Below, in pieces: positions 18,130 through 26,921 of a stretch of DNA of 64,000 nucleotides. The notes under the pieces are model-generated. The model saw only the letters and a list, made by a program, of their open reading frames with translations, did not search any database and had not been told where the DNA came from. The DNA is taken from contig NZ_JAGPYK010000002.1 in assembly GCF_018070045.1 (NCBI RefSeq), positions 372,001 through 436,000 on the forward strand, given 5' to 3'. Position 1 is the stretch's first letter. Each line of letters starts with the position of its first letter. The position numbers and the translations under genes were made by a program. This stretch comes from Micromonospora sp. U21. Its GTDB lineage: Bacteria; Actinomycetota; Actinomycetes; Mycobacteriales; Micromonosporaceae.

Positions 18130-19731
18130 TTGGCGCGCTTCTATCCGAAGAACCTGCGAGCGAACGCCACTCGCGGGGAGCGGGCCGTCTTCGACAAGCT
18201 CCGGTCGCTCAACGACTCTTGGTTCGTGCTGCACAGCCTCGCGTACTTCGACCCCGGCCGGCGGAGGTGGCGGATGGGCGAAACGGACTTCGTCCTGCTC
18301 CACCCCGGACGCGGTCTGCTGATCATGGAGGTCAAGGACGGTTCCTACCGGGTCGCCGGCCGGCAGTGGTTCGCCCAGCGCCGCGGCGGCGATGTGCCGC
18401 TGAACGTCGACCCGTTCGATCAGGCCGTGCGGAACAAGTACGCCCTGGCCGGGTGGCTGCGCGATACCGCCAGCATCCGGCACGTGCCGGCCGGGCACTG
18501 CGTCGTCTTCGCCGACGGCCGGCCGTCGGGCAATCTCGGTCCGCACGCGCCGGACACAATCGTGCTGAGCGCTGCGGCGTTGGAGCACGCGCCGATGCTC
18601 GTGGAACGCGTCATGGCGCACTGGGACCAGCATGGCTGGGCCAGCCAGTCGGACTTCGAAAAGGCCTTGGCGGCGCTCGCGCCGACCGCGGTCGTCGCCC
18701 GTACCCTCCGCTACGACGTCGATCTGGCGTCCGATGACCTCGCCCGCCTGACCCAGCGCCAGATCCGCCTGACCAGTCGCCAACTCGAGGTGTTGGAGGG
18801 CACCTCCAGGAAGCGGGCGTCACTGGTTCTCGGCGCGGCCGGCACGGGCAAGACGGTCCTCGCCCAGGAGCGGGCGCGCGAGTTGGCTGGCAGGGGCCTG
18901 CGGGTCGCGGTGATCGGACAGCAGCGCAACCTGCGCCTGGAGATCCGACGCAGGTTGCGGGTGGAAGGCGTGAGCTCCGGCGACCCGGAGGACGTGCTGT
19001 GCGACCTCTACGGCTCCGATCGCCTGCGCGCCTACGAGGGTGAGCAGCTCTGGGTCACCGTGCTGGGCCTCGCCGAGGCGTACGGCAAGCCGCTGGACTG
19101 TCTCATCGTCGATGAGGCGCAGAGCCATGACGAGGATCTTCTGGACGCCCTACGCGAACTCGTCCGCCCCGACGGTTCGGTGGTGTTGTTCGCCGACCCG
19201 TACCAGCGCGACTCTTCCGGAACCTGGCGCCCACGTCCCGACGGATCGTTCAATGAGTTCTGGCTGACCGAGAACTGTCGCAACGTCCTGCCGATCGCGA
19301 AGCTCGTCGCGCGAGTCTCGGGAGCGCACACGCCCGTCACCGGTCCGGCCGGGCGGAAGCCACGGTTCAGCGACGGCTCCGCGGACCTGCCCTCGGCGTG
19401 CGCGGATGCCGTCCTCGAGATCCTGAAGGACCTGCCGGCCTCCCATCTGGTGGTGGTCACGTCGACGCAGGCGAACCATGCCGCGATCCGCCGGACGCTG
19501 GCAGACCGGGGCGTGCGGACGACGAGTGGGCTCCTCGGCGACGAGCTGGCTGTCTGCACCGTGCGGCAGTTCCACGGCTGTGAGGCGCCGGCCGTGGTCT
19601 ATGCGGACGACGGCCAGGAGGACTGGACGACCAGCTACATCGCGGTCAGCCGGGCCTGCGCCTACCTCCACGTCGTCGCCCAGCCGGACCGCTGGGAGCC
19701 CTTTCGATTCCTGATGGAGGACGGTTCATGA
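18130..19731 (+). CDS. NERD-domain nuclease fused to a UvrD/DUF2075-like helicase
   Basis: 533 residues. The N-terminal NERD domain (about 1-130) shows the nuclease pattern GETDFVLL...IMEVKDGSY, with the acidic residue and E-x-K of the PD-(D/E)xK fold. The C-terminal two thirds is a superfamily 1 helicase with Walker A GAAGTGKT (about 234), Walker B LIVDEAQ (about 326), motif III-like VVLFADPYQRD, WLTENCRN, and a final motif with VRQFHGCEAPAVVY. Start TTG 18130 has GGAGG five bases upstream; TTG 18079 is the longer option. Its stop overlaps the start of the NACHT gene by four bases, so the two are translationally coupled. Confidence 0.88.
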   Translation: MARFYPKNLRANATRGERAVFDKLRSLNDSWFVLHSLAYFDPGRRRWRMGETDFVLLHPGRGLLIMEVKDGSYRVAGRQWFAQRRGGDVPLNVDPFDQAVRNKYALAGWLRDTASIRHVPAGHCVVFADGRPSGNLGPHAPDTIVLSAAALEHAPMLVERVMAHWDQHGWASQSDFEKALAALAPTAVVARTLRYDVDLASDDLARLTQRQIRLTSRQLEVLEGTSRKRASLVLGAAGTGKTVLAQERARELAGRGLRVAVIGQQRNLRLEIRRRLRVEGVSSGDPEDVLCDLYGSDRLRAYEGEQLWVTVLGLAEAYGKPLDCLIVDEAQSHDEDLLDALRELVRPDGSVVLFADPYQRDSSGTWRPRPDGSFNEFWLTENCRNVLPIAKLVARVSGAHTPVTGPAGRKPRFSDGSADLPSACADAVLEILKDLPASHLVVVTSTQANHAAIRRTLADRGVRTTSGLLGDELAVCTVRQFHGCEAPAVVYADDGQEDWTTSYIAVSRACAYLHVVAQPDRWEPFRFLMEDGS

Positions 19732-22118
19732 CGCTGTACGACGAGGCTGTGACTTTCCTCGAGTCGGAAGGCTGGTCGGTTCCCGGGGAATTGCGGGGCG
19801 AAGTCGTCCGAGCGAGGCGCGCGGCATATGCGGACAACAGTGAGCACATGACGGTGTGGTGCCGGGCCGCCCCAGACGCCGAGGACCTGCGTCGAAGCGA
19901 GGCGACCCTCCTCCAACGCTTCGCGGAGGAGGCACGCACTCCCGGGGCGAAGTTCCTGCTGGTCGAGTCCACCCAGGGGCTGTCGACGGATTTCCGGAGA
20001 CTCGCCAAGCACGAGTACAACGTCGACATCCGGGTTCCGATTCAGTTCTTCGACGCCCGGTTCAAATGGGACGACACATCTGTGTCGGCCCTGGCGGGAA
20101 CGGCCGCGCAGCAGCTACGCCGCGACGGAGAGATGGCGGCGCGCCGACGCACTCCACAGCCCTTCGAGGCGGTGGGAACCGGAGTAGTGGGCAGTGATCT
20201 GCTGGCCGAGCTTGCTCGCCGCTTCGACAGCCCCGGCGACTGGGACCGCCCTATCGTGCTGGTGACTGCGCCAGCAGGTTACGGCAAGAGCGTCCTGTTC
20301 GAGTCGCTGTTCGCAACGCTGTACACGAACTTCCAGAAGGCAAAGAAACAGCTACGGCGGGCATATCGGCCGCTGCCACTCCTGCCGGACTATGCCGCCC
20401 TGGCGAGTGCGCCCGCACTGGGCCCCATGGTCGACGCCCTGCTGCAGACGGAGATCGCGCGGCCGGTCAAGCAGCCGACCTTCCAGTGGATGCTCACACG
20501 GGGGTTCGCGAGCTGGCTACTGGACGGACTGGACGAGGTCATCGCCCAGGACCCCGGCTTCTTCGAGTACATCCACGAGATCGTCGCCCGGCCGGACAAC
20601 CCGACGACCCCGCGCATCCTGCTCTGTATCCGTGATTCGCTGCTCAGCTCCAACCAGGCGCTGCGGGACTTCCTCGCGGTGGCCCACGAGTACGTCGAGG
20701 AGTACCGCCTGCTCCCGTGGCGACCCGAGTCGATCACGACCTTCGCGCGCATTCGTCTTCAGGACAAGGACCGCGAGCTGCTCTCGATCCTCGACGCGAA
20801 ACCGCAGCTGATGAAGCTCTGCGGCACCCCGTACTACGCCGAGCTGCTCGCCGAGCGCGTCGCCGAGGGCAAGACCGACGGGATACCGAACGACTACTCC
20901 GAGATGGACCTGGTCCACGACGCCGTCGACGCGATCATGGACCGCGAGTACAAGAAGGAGCAGTTGCAGGAGAACGTCGTCTCCCGGCATGACCTGCTCG
21001 ACGTCATCAGTCACGTCGCGGTCGTCGAGCTGGAGAACGACAATCGCGGCGTGCCGATCGACGAAATCGGCCAGCTCGCCGAGTTCGTGCTTCCCTCGGA
21101 CCTGTCCGATCCCGAGCGTGAACGGTGCACCGCCGCCATCTGCCGCCTGCCGGTCTTCCGTGCCGCCTCCGAGCGACAGCGGGTGCGCTTCGCTCAAGAT
21201 GTGATCTTCGAGCACCAGATCGGAATCCGCGCCGCCCAGTATTTCGCCGTCAATCCGGTGCGCTTTGCGCAACTGTTGGATTGTCGCCCCTTCCCGCCCG
21301 ATTCCTTCGCCCTCCGGGTGCTCTGCGCCCGAATCAGGGAACTCGCCGCCGGCGAGGAACTGCTCACCCGGCTGTCCAGCGCCACCGCAACCCCGACCGC
21401 CTTTCGCAACATCCTCCAGGTGCTCCTCGGCCTTCCCGACTGCGCCCGGCTGCTGATCCACGCTCCGCTGGAACGCCAGGACCTTTCTGGGCTTACCTTC
21501 TCGGGTCTGTCGCTGGCCGGCGTCAGCTTCCGCGGTGCGAATCTGGAGTCGACCCGCTTCAACAGCTGCGTCATGACCGGCTGCGACCTGTCGGACGCAA
21601 CGTTGCACGGCACCCGATTCGACGCCTGCCTGCCCACCCTCGCCGAGGCCGACTTCGGGCATCTCACCGGCTTTGTCTCCGTGGAGATCGACTCGCGAAC
21701 CGCCATCGAGGACGTCGCGGACTTCGTCACGTTGCTCGGGGCGGACGGGCGCCGGGAGCACCCCTTTGTCGGCCCCTGCCCCACCGCCCTTCAACTGCGG
21801 TTCCTGTTCCTGAAGTTCGTCCGGCCGGACGGCCACTATCGTCGTGACTCGCTCGACGAGAAGGGCCTGCTGTCGGGACGGCGCATTGTCGATCCGGCTT
21901 CCGTTCTCAGCGGTGCGGCGCGAGCCGGCTTCCTCACCGCCATTCCCAAGCGCCGCCGGTATGAGCGCACGCACAGCCAGCTCTATGCGGACATGGTGGG
22001 GTTCGCCCAGAACCTCCGAGTGACCCCGGCCATCCGGTCGCTCTTGGAGGACACCTGCCGGGTGGAGGGATGTTCGCACGTCGTTCAGGAAAACCTGACG
22101 TCAGCGACCTTCGATTGA
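19728..22118 (+). CDS. NACHT-type STAND NTPase with pentapeptide repeats
   Basis: 796 residues. The first ~150 residues form an unassigned domain (FLESEGWSV ... KFLLVESTQGLSTDF), possibly an endonuclease-like or sensing module. A NACHT NTPase follows with Walker A TAPAGYGKSVLF (about 180) and Walker B WLLDGLDEVI (about 264), then a helical region and about ten pentapeptide repeats (584-635; LSGLTFSGLSLAGVSFRGAN), then a C-terminal helical domain with CRVEGCSH. NACHT proteins act as ligand-triggered switches in bacterial antiphage immunity. Pentapeptide repeats at the C-terminus are a plausible sensor or scaffold. The ATGA overlap with the NERD-helicase gene indicates a common mechanism. Confidence 0.87.
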   Translation: MTLYDEAVTFLESEGWSVPGELRGEVVRARRAAYADNSEHMTVWCRAAPDAEDLRRSEATLLQRFAEEARTPGAKFLLVESTQGLSTDFRRLAKHEYNVDIRVPIQFFDARFKWDDTSVSALAGTAAQQLRRDGEMAARRRTPQPFEAVGTGVVGSDLLAELARRFDSPGDWDRPIVLVTAPAGYGKSVLFESLFATLYTNFQKAKKQLRRAYRPLPLLPDYAALASAPALGPMVDALLQTEIARPVKQPTFQWMLTRGFASWLLDGLDEVIAQDPGFFEYIHEIVARPDNPTTPRILLCIRDSLLSSNQALRDFLAVAHEYVEEYRLLPWRPESITTFARIRLQDKDRELLSILDAKPQLMKLCGTPYYAELLAERVAEGKTDGIPNDYSEMDLVHDAVDAIMDREYKKEQLQENVVSRHDLLDVISHVAVVELENDNRGVPIDEIGQLAEFVLPSDLSDPERERCTAAICRLPVFRAASERQRVRFAQDVIFEHQIGIRAAQYFAVNPVRFAQLLDCRPFPPDSFALRVLCARIRELAAGEELLTRLSSATATPTAFRNILQVLLGLPDCARLLIHAPLERQDLSGLTFSGLSLAGVSFRGANLESTRFNSCVMTGCDLSDATLHGTRFDACLPTLAEADFGHLTGFVSVEIDSRTAIEDVADFVTLLGADGRREHPFVGPCPTALQLRFLFLKFVRPDGHYRRDSLDEKGLLSGRRIVDPASVLSGAARAGFLTAIPKRRRYERTHSQLYADMVGFAQNLRVTPAIRSLLEDTCRVEGCSHVVQENLTSATFD

Positions 22119-22985
22119 GCGGCCATCCGCTGTCATGCTCACCGCTCGTCAGCATCCGCCGGATGGATCGTGCCACACCCGCCATCGGGCGGGCGGGACG
22201 CGACCGCGATCCACCTGGAGTCGTGGCGGCTCTGTGTACTCGCGTCCCGCCACCGGCACGCGTGCGTCCTGACGGACTGGGATCGCTGAGCTGCTGGATG
22301 CGCATCCGTCGACCGAGCGGGTGCACCTGAACGTGCCGGTCAAGTTCCCGGACGGCTGGGAAGCAGGAGTTCCCCAGCAACGCCCGGACCACCTCGGCGC
22401 GCCGCGTCCCGCCCTCCGCTCGCAAACCCTTGAGCCCGGCGGCGGTGTAGGTCGCCTTCACCAGGAATCCGGGCACCTCGGCACCGCCTCTCCGATCTCC
22501 AGAGTCGTCCCTAAGCAGGTCGCGGTGCGCATCGGCGCCCCCCGCCGGCCGCGGATGCCCGCGATTGGGCTGGACATGCGTCCCGGAGCCGTCGGGCCCC
22601 GCCGGTAGGGTGCCCCGCACAGGCAGGTGAGGTCGATGTTGGGGCTGGCGGTGCCGCCCGCGGTCGAGGCGGAACGGGTGATCGGGGGCTGTCCTTGCCG
22701 ACCTGCGCTCCGGCCGCCACCGTGGCGTGGTCGTCGTCCTCGTCGGGTTGCGGGGGCAACCGGTCCAGCCGGGTTGAACGCCTCGGTGTACGGGAACGGC
22801 TGACCCAGCGTGTCCCGGTCGGTCAGGCCCGCACCGTCGCCCTCCCACTGCCAGCGGCCGTCGACCTGACGGAGCGGGAAGAGGCCATAGCAGGGTCCAG
22901 CGCCGCCCGACGTCCACCTGGACGGGACTCTCGTCGCCCGCGAGCGCTTCGCCTTCGTCCGCGTCGACCGGGTCCGGATGGTGTC
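22119..22985. other. Decayed minus-strand gene(s), no intact frame
   Basis: On the minus strand, protein-like stretches appear in successive frames: EGEALAGDESPVQVDV, then YGLFPLRQVDGRWQWEGD with GLTDRDTLGQPFPYTEAF, then PDEDDDHATVAAGAQ. This is what a gene with several frameshifts would show. I do not recognise the protein. Confidence 0.4.
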
Positions 22986-23234
22986 GTGAGCCACGTGCAC
23001 CGCGAGCACCTGCCCACGCGGTCCACCTGGCGCTGCCAGGTCTGCGGTATCGCCTGGCCCTGCTCTCCGGCAAAACTGCGGCTACTGGCCGAGTACCGCG
23101 ACCGGTGTACCGACCTGCTGGTCTACCTGGCGACGCTTCAGGCCGAGGCCGCCGAACAGCTCGCCGAGCTGCATCACGGCACGCCGCCGGCCTGCCTGGC
23201 GGACCGTTTTACGGGCTGGGGGCGCGCCCGGTAG
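22986..23234 (+). CDS. WPC-motif small protein
   Basis: 82 residues with WRCQVCGIAWPC near the N-terminus (W-x-C-x2-C-x3-WPC), then a helical stretch (LLAEYRDRCTDLLVYLATL) and a C-terminal DRFTGW. The same layout is seen in the gene at 63635-63901. The family is widespread in Micromonosporaceae and is sometimes mislabelled flavin reductase. It is too short for that; a zinc knuckle plus helices is more likely. GTG 22986 is favoured; GTG 22995 is possible. Confidence 0.65.
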   Translation: MSHVHREHLPTRSTWRCQVCGIAWPCSPAKLRLLAEYRDRCTDLLVYLATLQAEAAEQLAELHHGTPPACLADRFTGWGRAR

Positions 23235-23670
23235 CCGGGGCCGTCGGCTGGCTGTCCATGGCTGGGCGCGTCGCAGCGACGTGAGCGCCAGAGCCAAGGT
23301 CACCTGGCTGCGCGACCGGGGATGGCTTTCGACAGCCAGTTGCAACTTGAGGTCTTTCGTCTGATCGAGGTTTGCTGTCGCCGGCACGACCGGGAGGTGG
23401 CGGAGCGGTCGTCGCTGAGGTGCTGGCGGCACCGGAAGCAACCGCGGCCCAGCACCCGTTTTGGCGTAGATCGCGCGACATGCTCCCGAGCTTGAGAGCG
23501 TCCGCGTCGCCTTGGCGGCGGCGCAAGGCCGAGAGACACCAAATCCAGGACCGCTGCTTGCGCTACCTCGCCCGCCACGACTATCGGGCAAGAACTAACC
23601 GCCCCTGGCGCCACCGCCCAACCGCACAGTCGCCGACCCGGGTGGCAGCACGCCACCTGGAGGCGGCACG
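23235..23670. other. No supported gene
   Basis: Frames on both strands lack recognisable domains. The final bases contain GGAGG, the ribosome binding site of the recD2 pseudogene. Confidence 0.4.
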
Positions 23671-24470
23671 ATGCTCGCCGTGACCGCTCCCACCCGTCCG
23701 CCCCCTGGCGGTACTGGACGCGGTGCTCGAGCGGTTGACCTACGTCAATGAGGAAACCGGCTACACCGTCGCCCGGGTCGCTACCGACCGCAGCAGCGAC
23801 CTGTTGACGGTGGTCGGTGCGCTGCTCGGCGCGCAGCTCGGGGAGAGCCTGCGCCTTCAGGGGCGCTGGTCGTCGCACCCGCAGTACGGGCGGCAGTTCG
23901 AGGTCAACTCCTACAGCACCGTCCTGCCCGCGACGATCCAGCGCATCCAGTGCTACCTCGGCTCCGGCCTGGTCAAGGGCATCGGCCCGGTGTTCGCCGA
24001 GCGGATCGCAGCCCACTTCGGCCTAGACACCCTTCTGGTCATCGAGGAAGAATCCGTCCGGCTGATCGAGGTCCCCGGCCTAGGCCCGAAACGCACGGCG
24101 AAGATCACCGCGGCGTGGGAAGAGCAGAAGGCCATCAAGGAGGTGATGGTCTTCCTCCAGGGCGTCGGCGTGTCCACCTCCCTGGCCGTGCGGATCTTCA
24201 AGAAGTACGCCGACGCCTCGATCTCGGTGGTACGCAACGAGCCGTACCGGCTGGCCGCCGACGTGTCGGGCATCGGCTTCAAGACCGCCGACACCACCGC
24301 CCAAGCCGTCGGCATCCCCTACGACAGCCCACAGCGGGTCAAGGCCGGCCTGCAGTACACCCTGTCGGAGGCCGCCGACTCCGGCCACTGCTACCTACCC
24401 GCCCCGCGCTCATCGCCGACGCCACCAAGATCCTGAAGGTGCCCGGCGGTCTCGTCACCCGCTGCCTCCA
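23671..24470 (+). pseudogene. recD2: RecD2-like helicase, N-terminal third only, two frameshifts
   Basis: ATG 23671 follows GGAGG. The first ten codons are shifted out of frame by an extra C in the run near 23700. The main frame (from 23723) encodes the RecD2 OB-fold and helix-hairpin-helix region: YVNEETGYTVARV, LVKGIGPVFAERI, GLGPKRTAKI, VSGIGFKTAD. A second shift near 24400 moves to a frame reading LIADATKILKVPG, after which RecD2 similarity ends where a reverse-transcriptase fragment begins on the other strand. The Walker motifs of the helicase core are missing. Intact RecD2 is about 720-750 residues. Confidence 0.8.
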
Positions 24471-24473
24471 GCA

Positions 24474-24570
24474 CCGCTGCCGGCATGCCGTAACCGCGTC
24501 CAGGGCCGACCTGTACGGCCGGTAACCGTAGGAGTCTGGGTGGAAGATCGGTTCGACCTTCGCCTCCACG
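24474..24570 (-). pseudogene. Group II intron reverse transcriptase fragment
   Basis: The minus strand reads VEAKVEPIFHPDSYGYRP followed by SALDAVTACRQRCW, the conserved RT block of group II intron-encoded proteins. Only about 32 residues remain, ending exactly where recD2 similarity stops, so an intron probably inserted into recD2 and was then mostly deleted. Confidence 0.7.
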
Positions 24571-25917
24571 CCTCGATGCGCGCCTCGGGGTGGTCCACAC
24601 CGCCGGATGCCAGGGCGGCGGTGAGCAGCCCGCGGGCGGCGGCGTCCGCGCCGGGCCCGGTCAGGCCCAGCCCTGCCGGTGGCCACAGTGTCGACAGCGG
24701 ATTGTCCAACGCCGGCGAGACCGTCAGCGGGTCACCGCCGTCGACGTCGCTGACGCCCGCACCGGAGGTGCCACCGCCGCCCGGGTCCTGGTCGTCACCG
24801 TTGCCCTCGACGTCGAGACTGCCGCTGCCGGCGCCCACGCGGATAGGCACAGGTTCGTCGTCGAGGTTGTCCACGTCGTTGTGGCCGACGCCGCGCAGGG
24901 CGGCGGACTCGGAGGGGTCGGGGTGGCCGGCTGCAGCGCGGCGCAGGCCGCGGCGGATCTGCCCGACCACGCGGGACATGGGTATCAGGTTCGGGTCGTC
25001 GAGGCGGCGCGGCGTCGAGGCTTTGCCGGGAACTTAGCGCCGTTGCCGGTGCGCCCACACGAGGGCCACCGCGGCGGTGATGGCCAGGGCGAGACCTATA
25101 TCGACCCAGCTGCCACCGGGTAGCGACACTCCGCAGGTGGCCGGTCCACGGGTGGCGGTGTCGCCGGGCTGACCGGCCGGGGTGCCGGTGGCCACTGGTG
25201 GCGCGGTGGCGGGCTTGGATGCCGTGGTGTCCGGCGAGGCAGGAGCTGTCGGGGTCGTGCCGCCCCGTGCCGGCGTCAGTGCTGTCGCCTCGGGGCTGGG
25301 ATTGGTGGCGTCGGGCTAGTCGCGGCCGGCCGGTGGCGCAGCGGGAGCCGCCGACGGGGGCCGCCCGTGGGTAGCGGGAAGGTGAGGGGCCCAGCCCGCG
25401 GTAGATCAGGTTCAGGTCGCGCAACGTGCCGCCGGTGCTCGGGAAGTGGGTGCCGCGGTTGAGGGCGAAGATGTCGGGCCAGCGGTCGGCGTCGCCGAGG
25501 CACCGCTGGGCGATTTGGGAAAGCGTGTCGCCGCGCCGGACGGTGTACGTGGCGCGCTGGCCGGCCGACACCTCGGCGAGTTCAGGGGCTGCGGCAGTGC
25601 GGGCGGCGAGGGTGGGGCGGTCTGGCGCGAGGCAGGGGGTTGGGACTGCCCCTCGGCGGTAGGTGCGGTGGTGGTGGACGTCGCGGCGTGGGCGGGCGCA
25701 CCAGTGGTGGCGGTGACGCGGTCGCGCCGAGCAGCGCAGCCGTCAACCCCTGCAGGGGCCCGGGTATGTGCAGGTCCGGTACCCAGCGCTGGGCGCGGGC
25801 AAGGCGGGTATAGGCGCGGGCGACCGCGGCCAAGAGTGCCCAGACCAGCCACACACCGGCCTGCAAACAGGCAAGGAGGAACCCGGCGGTCAGAGGCTCG
25901 CGGATCCGCTCCTGCAC
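24571..25917 (-). pseudogene. LysM / BTAD-type membrane protein, multiply frameshifted
   Basis: In order along the minus strand, pieces of one long protein appear in different frames: an N-terminal membrane part (FLLACLQAGVWLVWALLA, 25740-25917), a proline/alanine linker, a LysM domain (TYTVRRGDTLSQIAQRCLGD with WPDIFALN, about 25400-25560), another membrane segment (WVDIGLALAITAAVALVWAH, about 25050-25110) and a Gly/Asp-rich piece ending LGLTGPGADAAARGLL (24600-24979). Intact actinobacterial homologues of over 900 residues have the same order and continue into BTAD-like repeats. None of the pieces is likely to be expressed as a functional protein. Confidence 0.65.
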
Positions 25918-25936
25918 CGCCGCACAGGACGTTGGT

Positions 25937-26196
25937 GTTGCGATCCTCGCCTGTGGTCGGTGACCAGGGTCAGGTCCTTGTGGTGCTTGCGCCAGGAGAT
26001 CTCGTCCACCCCGATGTCGACCAGGGCGGCCAGCCGGTCGGGGTCGAGTTCGTCGTCGGCGACCCGTTGGCAGATGCGTCCGATCGTGTCCCAGTCCAGG
26101 CGCAGGAACCGGCAGATGCTCGTCTTGTCGGTCTTGGTGACCAGGAACGCCGCGACGTCTTCGAAGTCGCGGGTGAACCGGGCCTGGTGGCGAGCA
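25937..26196 (-). pseudogene. ISL3-family transposase fragment
   Basis: The minus strand encodes ARFTRDFEDVAAFLV, the central HTH region, and VDIGVDEISWRKHHK with the first catalytic aspartate, then TLVTDH. Both ends of the transposase are missing, and no inverted repeats are visible. Confidence 0.75.
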
Positions 26197-26262
26197 TAAA
26201 TACCCAGCTCAACACCGTGATCAACTTACGCTACGTGGCATTGGCTCTTGACCCCCCGGGAA

Positions 26263-26278
26263 GAATGGAATCCCATTC
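26263..26278. promoter_or_regulatory. Dyad upstream of the VMAP-cluster membrane gene
   Basis: GAATGG and CCATTC form a perfect 6-bp dyad around AATC. It lies 27 bases before the TTG start of the membrane-protein gene, close to a possible -35 element TTGACC at 26248, so it could be an operator. This is inferred from position only. Confidence 0.35.
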
Positions 26279-26305
26279 AACTTGGGCGATGAGGGGGTCG
26301 GCGCA

Positions 26306-26686
26306 TTGTATCCGGACCTGTACACGACGTGCGCTCAGGTGCTGCCCGTATTGATGCTCGCGCTGCTGTGGGAATCGCGGTTTCTGGAGCGGATCCAACG
26401 GCAGAGCCGGCGTCCGCGGCGCGAGGATTCGCGGGACGGCGTGCGGTTCTGGACAAAACGTCGGGCTGGCCTCTACGCCAGTTTTGTCGCCACGATGAGC
26501 GTCCTCGGCACCGCCGTGGCGATCCTGGTCCTCGCCGGGCTGCTGGCCGACCGGCCGGCGGTCCGCGGTCTCGTCCTCGGCTGCCTCCTGCTGACCCTCG
26601 CCACGCTGCTGACCCGGACCCTCATCGACATCGCCGACGCGACCCGCACCGATCGTGACGAGCCCGACGCCCCTATGCAGCGTTGA
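26306..26686 (+). CDS. Three-TM hypothetical membrane protein
   Basis: 126 residues from TTG 26306, which has GAGGGGG eight bases upstream; TTG 26282 is the longer alternative. Hydrophobic segments lie at about 7-19 (VLPVLMLALLW), 54-78 (FVATMSVLGTAVAILVLAGLL) and 84-104 (VLGCLLLTLATLL), joined by an Arg-rich loop. It precedes the VMAP operon by 235 bases in the same direction and may belong to it. I do not recognise the family. Confidence 0.6.
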   Translation: MYPDLYTTCAQVLPVLMLALLWESRFLERIQRQSRRPRREDSRDGVRFWTKRRAGLYASFVATMSVLGTAVAILVLAGLLADRPAVRGLVLGCLLLTLATLLTRTLIDIADATRTDRDEPDAPMQR

Positions 26687-26921
26687 CAATGGACCATCCG
26701 CTGTGGTCGATAGTCGAGTTGTCGGGGACCGGACAGTCAACACGCGTACTTTCGCCGGACTGCGATCATGAATCGCTCCCACGGCCGGGTTGCGTGATCC
26801 GTACCGAAGCACCGATGATCTGCGGGCACCACGTGCGATGCGCCCGAAGTAGCCTGTCCGATACCCGGAGCGGATCCGGACGACATCGCGAAAAGCAGCT
26901 GCACGACAGACCGGATGGCCC

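Noticed and set aside
20517..22079. 520-codon minus-strand frame
   Set aside because: Antisense to the NACHT/pentapeptide gene; composition not protein-like.
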